This document shows positions 60,209 to 64,000 of a stretch of DNA of 64,000 nucleotides, piece by piece. Within the stretch, counting starts at the first letter, position 1; every line of letters starts with the position of its first letter. Below the pieces are notes generated by a model. The model had not been told where the DNA came from and ran no database searches. It saw only the letters and a list, made by a program, of their open reading frames with translations. Where the stretch lies: the NCBI RefSeq assembly GCF_033807715.1, contig NC_084597.1, positions 5,164,666 through 5,228,665 of the forward strand. The letters are read 5' to 3'. The position numbers were made by a program, and so were the translations under genes. This stretch comes from Cololabis saira. Taxonomy: Eukaryota; Chordata; Actinopteri; Beloniformes; Belonidae.

Positions 60209-61008
60209 CCTTCCACACCGCATTCTCACCGACACAGACACACAATCACACACCGTTTCCCCCTCCCCGGGGGGGTCCAGCACCGCCAGAAGGCACCCCA
60301 GGCTGCGCGGCGAGCCCTGCCAGGCCCGGGTAACCCGACCCACCTGTCCCAGGCCGGCGAGGGAACGCAGGTGATGTGGGACCCCCTCCGCCCCTGGTGT
60401 TGAGTGCATGTGATTAATGCCATAAAAAAAGGGAGGGGGAGGACCAATTATCAATTTGACACCGACCCCCCCCTTCCGAACTACGTATCCTTGTCAGATG
60501 TATTTATTAAGTGTTGAATGTGCAGTGTCTACATTGCTGTTAAAACCGTGAGGCAGGGTGTGCCGGGCCACGCGGGACAATGCCCCCACGACCCGGACCC
60601 CCCGCCCCTTCGCCTATGTATGCGTATGAATCGTGTAGGGGGGGAAGGAGGGAGAGCAGAGGCCGAAGCCAGGAGGCAGGACCAGCAGAGCCGGCCCTGG
60701 TAAGACGCCCACGTTCCCCACCGGCCATCCAGTAGACGGGGCCGGCCCATGACAGGTATCTGGTATCTGGTCTCATTTATTTTTTTAACACAACCATTCA
60801 AACAGACAAAAGTACAAAATAATCATCAATAAAATAATTAAAAATAATAAAAAATTGCTTAAATTAATATAAGCTTAAAGTAAATTCAAGTACTTTAATA
60901 AATTATAAATAAATCAAGTAACAGAATAAAAAAATAAATTAAAGCTGCAAGCAGCGATGAACGGGCCCTCGCACTCACGGCCACCGCCCCCCATAAGCAT
61001 ATCAGAAA

Positions 61009-62215
61009 TGACACCACCCACGACTTCCTATGTCAAACCATTCAAAGTTATAGCAGAAAAAAGGGACAACCAATCAGAAGAAGGGGCGGGGCTAATTCAG
61101 GCCAATGAAGGTCAAGGACTCCATACAGAATCTGATGACACCACCCACGACTCTCTATGTCAAACCATTCTAAAGTTATAGCAGAAAATCGGACAACCCA
61201 ATCAGAGGAAGGGGCGGGGCTAATTCAGGCAATGAAGGTCAAGGACTCATTACAGCAGTCCCATGACACCACCCACGACTTCCTATGTCAAACCATTCAA
61301 AAGTTATAGCAGAAAAAAGGGACAACCAATCAGAAGAAGGGGCGGGGGCTAATTCAGGCCAATGAAGGTCAAGGACTCATTACAGAGTCCCATGACACCA
61401 CCCACGACTTCCTATGTCAAACCATTAAAATGTTATAGCAGAAAAAAGGGACAACCAATGACAAGAAGGGGCGGAGCTAATTCAGGCCAATGAAGGTCAA
61501 GGAGTCCATACAGAATCTGATGACACCACCCACGACTCCCTATGTCAAACCATTCAAAAGTTATAGCAGAAAAAAGGGACAACCAATCAGAAGAAGGGGC
61601 GGGGCTAATTCAGGCCAATGAAGGTCAAGGACTCCATACAGAATCTGATGACACCACCCACGACTCTCTATGTCAAACCATTCCAAAGTTATAGCAGAAA
61701 ATCGGGACACCCAATCAGAGGAAGGGGCGGGGCTAATTCAGGCCAATGAAGGTCAAGGACTCATTACAGAGTCCCATGACACCACCCACGACTTCCTATG
61801 TCAAACCATTCAAAAGTTATAGCAGAAAAAAGGGACAACCAATCAGAAGAAGGGGCGGGGCTAATTCAGGCCAATGAAGGTCAAGGACTCATTACAGAGT
61901 CCCATGACACACCCACGACTTCCTATGTCAAACAATTAAAATGTTATAGCAGAAAAAAGGGACAACCAATGACAAGAAGGGGCGGAGCTAATTCAGGCCA
62001 ATGAAGGTCAGGAGTCCATACAGAATCTGATGACACCACCCACGACTCCCTATGTCAAACCATTCCAATGTTATAGCAGAAAATCGGGACAACCAATCAG
62101 AAGAAGGGGCGGGGCTAATTAAGGCCAACGAAGCTTAAGGACTCATTACAGAGTCCCATGACACCACCCACAACTTCCTATGTCAAACCATTCAAACGTT
62201 ATGGCAGATAAAAGT
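61009..62215 (+). repeat. 128-bp tandem array with tetrameric higher-order structure
   Basis: TGACA(CCACCCACGACT) marks each unit at 61009, 61136, 61264, 61393, 61521, 61649, 61777, 61905, 62031 and 62159 (spacing 126-129). Unit variants recur every fourth unit: CTCTC plus AATCGG (units 2 and 6), ATTAAAATGTT plus GACAAGAAGG (units 4 and 8), CTCCC (units 5 and 9). Confidence 0.92.
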
Positions 62216-63656
62216 ATTCTAGGGGGCGCTGTTGAGCCGTTAGGCCACGCCCATTAATGCAAACCATGAAATATCAAATTTATCGCCACGTCTGGCTTGC
62301 ATGCAAAATTTGGTGACTTTTGGAGAACTATCAAATATGGACCAATCACATGAAGGGGGGGCGCGCCTTTTGGCGTCTAGCGTCGCCAAAAGGATGGTGT
62401 CGCAGGATGTAGACGCACATTTTGATGTATAACACACCTGGGTGCACGTTACGGTTCGGGCTGAATTAACTGCCGAAGGAATGGCATAAATTTCGCCAAA
62501 ATGACACAATTTATTCAAAATGGCCGACATCCTGTTCGGTTTCGGCCATGGCTCCAAGAGACTTTTCTTTAAGTTGTGCCATGATACAGGTGTGTAGCGA
62601 TTTTCGTGCATATACGTCAAACCGTATTGTGGGGCTTGAGGCGCAAAGTTTTCCGGGGGGCGCTGTTGAGCCATTTTGCCACGCCCATTAATGCAAACCA
62701 TGAAATATCAAATTTTTCGCCAGGCCTGGCTTGCATGCCAAATTTGGTGACTTTTGGGGAACTATTAAATATGGACCAATCAGATGAAGGGGGGGCGCGC
62801 TTTTTGGCGTCTAGTGTCGCCACGGTAATACTTTTGAAAGAGAAAAGTAATGCGTGTAGTCGCAGGATGGAGATGCACATTTTGATGTATAACACACCTG
62901 GGTGCACGTTACGGTTGGGGCCGTATTAATTCTCGAAGGAATGGCATATCTTGCTCCAAAATTACGTGATTCATTCAGAATGTTCAAAATGGCCGACTTC
63001 CTGTTCGGTTTCGGCCATGGCGCCAAGAGACTTTTCTTTAAGTTGCGACATGATACAGGTGTGTACCGATTTTCATTCATGTACGTCAAACCGTATTATG
63101 GGGCTTGAGGCACAAAGTTTTTTCTGTCTGAACCAATCACATGAAGGGGGGGCGCGCTTTTTGGCGTCTAGCGTCGCCACGGTAACGCTTTTGAAAGAGA
63201 AAAGTAATGCGTGGTGTCGCAGGATGGAGACGCACATTTTGATGTATAACACACCTGGGTGCACGTTACGGTTCGGGCCGTATTAACTGCCGAAGGAATG
63301 GCATGAATTTCGCCAAAATGACACGATTAATTCAAAATGGCCGACATCCTGTTCGGTTTCGGCCATGACTCCAAGAGACTTTTCTTTAAGTTGCGACATG
63401 ATACAGGTGTGTACCGATTTTCGTGCATGTACGTCAAACCGTATCGTGGGGCTTGAGGCACAAAGTTTTCCGGGGGGCGCTGTTGAGCCATTTTGCCACG
63501 CCCAATAATGCAAACCATTAAATATCAAATTTTTCGCCAGGCCTGGTTTGCGTGCAAAATTTGGTGACTTTTTGGGTACGTTTAGGGGGGCAAAAAGGCC
63601 TTCCTTTCGTCAGAAGAAAGAAAGAAAGAAAGAAAGAAAAATTCCTACAGATACAA

Positions 63657-63689
63657 TAGGGCCTTCGCACTGAAGGTGCTCGGGCCCTA
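63657..63689 (+). other. terminal hairpin of the composite element
   Basis: TAGGGCC pairs with GGCCCTA; an inner GCAC/GTGC stem lies in the loop. The same structure is at 28388-28420. Confidence 0.85.
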
Positions 63690-63690
63690 A

Positions 63691-64000
63691 TTAAGCCCAA
63701 GTAGCACAAAATTTCAAGCCTTTGTACTTTTCTTTTTTAACCAGGCAGAACTAGAACAAGCCCCTGAACTCATAGAAACTCTGTGTGTGTTTGAGTCTGT
63801 GTAAATGTGACAAAACATGCAAAAACAAACATTTTTCCCAAAGAATCACCCAGTGATGTCATGAGATTGACGCGTACGTGGATAAAAGGGATAAAAGAAA
63901 AGTAACAAGCTCAACGTGGCCTAATGTAGCGGAGTAAGAGTAACAGTTTCTCCTTCACAAATCTACTCAAGTAAAAGTACAAAGTATAGTGATTCAAAAC
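63691..64000. other. unassigned, then a partial hAT-like end at the window edge
   Basis: 63900-64000 contains ACTCAAGTAAAAGTACAAAG, the subterminal repeat of the CAGAGGTGTC hAT family (46323-48057). The element continues beyond the window. Confidence 0.45.

Larger units (their letters stand above)
59503..60940. other. unassigned; GC-rich block 60175-60750
   Basis: 59503-60050 has no recognised feature except the G-run at 59667. 60175-60750 is GC-rich and probably an old repeat or CpG-rich island remnant. Frames on both strands there have no domain-like features. 60800-60940 is A/T-rich. Confidence 0.4.
60943..63690 (+). mobile_element. composite tandem-repeat element, copy E (largest)
   Basis: Head AGCTGCAAGCAGCGATGAAC and GGGCCCTCGCACTCACGG; a 128-bp unit array (61009-62215); a 3' module repeated in part (starting near 62216, 62640, 62770 and 63130); a short GAAA tract; ACAGATACAATAGGGCC and a terminal hairpin at 63657-63689. 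AATTAA occurs at both outer edges (60937-60942 and 63689-63694), a possible target duplication. Non-coding; reading frames such as MHENRYTPVS are chance. The terminal hairpin next to a CTAA end is reminiscent of Helitrons, but a Helitron-type 5' TC end is absent. Confidence 0.8.

Noticed and set aside
60175..60750. CpG island promoter of a host gene
   Set aside because: GC-rich, but no adjacent exon, splice site or conserved frame; more likely an old repeat.
61009..62215. Centromeric satellite
   Set aside because: Only ten units, bounded by element-specific head and tail and found dispersed in several short copies.
62240..63528. Recurrent frames reading MHENRYTPVS and HPGVLYIKM
   Set aside because: They recur because the composite element is repeated; copies are disrupted at different points with no conserved protein length.

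Overview
The window looks like intergenic, repeat-saturated DNA of a teleost fish. The evidence is the dense population of 8-bp-TSD hAT elements and MITEs, PIF/Harbinger-like and pogo remnants, a 5'-truncated L2 LINE with its ATTGAA-type tail, a teleost short repeat ending in ATGGATGG, and huge tetranucleotide microsatellites. I find no intact host gene, rRNA or reliable tRNA, no CRISPR array and nothing prokaryotic. Every recognisable coding stretch is a decayed transposon gene: BED zinc fingers, Myb/SANT-like domains, a pogo transposase C-terminus, LINE reverse transcriptase and endonuclease pieces, and short element-borne exons. Most other long open frames are read-through of (TTTC)n, (TTCC)n, (GAAC)n or (TA)n arrays. 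Family names rest on motif recognition; no database search was possible.

Layout. 0.5-2.35 kb: a composite tandem-repeat element split by a 1.3 kb hAT (TSD TGTCATAC). 3.0-5.0 kb: a dead LINE RT split at a TTAA by a long-inverted-repeat element, then a Harbinger-like element. 6-13.2 kb: hAT MITEs, the first microsatellite-carrying MITE, and an L2 3' end. 13.9-21.9 kb: hAT and Harbinger-like fragments, a small retroposon split by a 1.2 kb DNA element, and a hAT MITE with a perfect TSD. 22-24.7 kb: the second microsatellite-MITE, and a separate microsatellite with 110 perfect GAAC units. 26.9-34.9 kb: a second composite element, several hATs, a mariner-like fold-back, and a hAT carrying five 50-bp repeats. 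36.4-38.3 kb: a Harbinger-like element with a second TIR element nested in it. 39.9-45.4 kb: an inverted composite copy, fold-back elements, and the third microsatellite-MITE. 46.3-48.1 kb: a four-level transposon nest. 48.9-54.6 kb: a hAT, a second VNTR-hAT copy interrupted by pogo and exon sequence, and another nest. 55.5-59.5 kb: a duplicated hAT/LINE segment, a transplanted-looking microsatellite, and the fourth microsatellite-MITE. 60.9-63.7 kb: the largest composite element, with a tetrameric higher-order 128-bp array.

The elements are related by nesting and sequence exchange. The pattern I find most unusual is a MITE family that carries long tetranucleotide microsatellites. Two microsatellites outside the MITEs carry MITE-specific scars and are bracketed by long (about 115-135 bp) direct duplications of their flanks. 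This suggests the MITEs supplied microsatellite DNA during break repair. A low-copy palindromic Harbinger-like MITE, a local duplication that copies an integration site, and a TE-borne RFX X-box palindrome are further points of interest.
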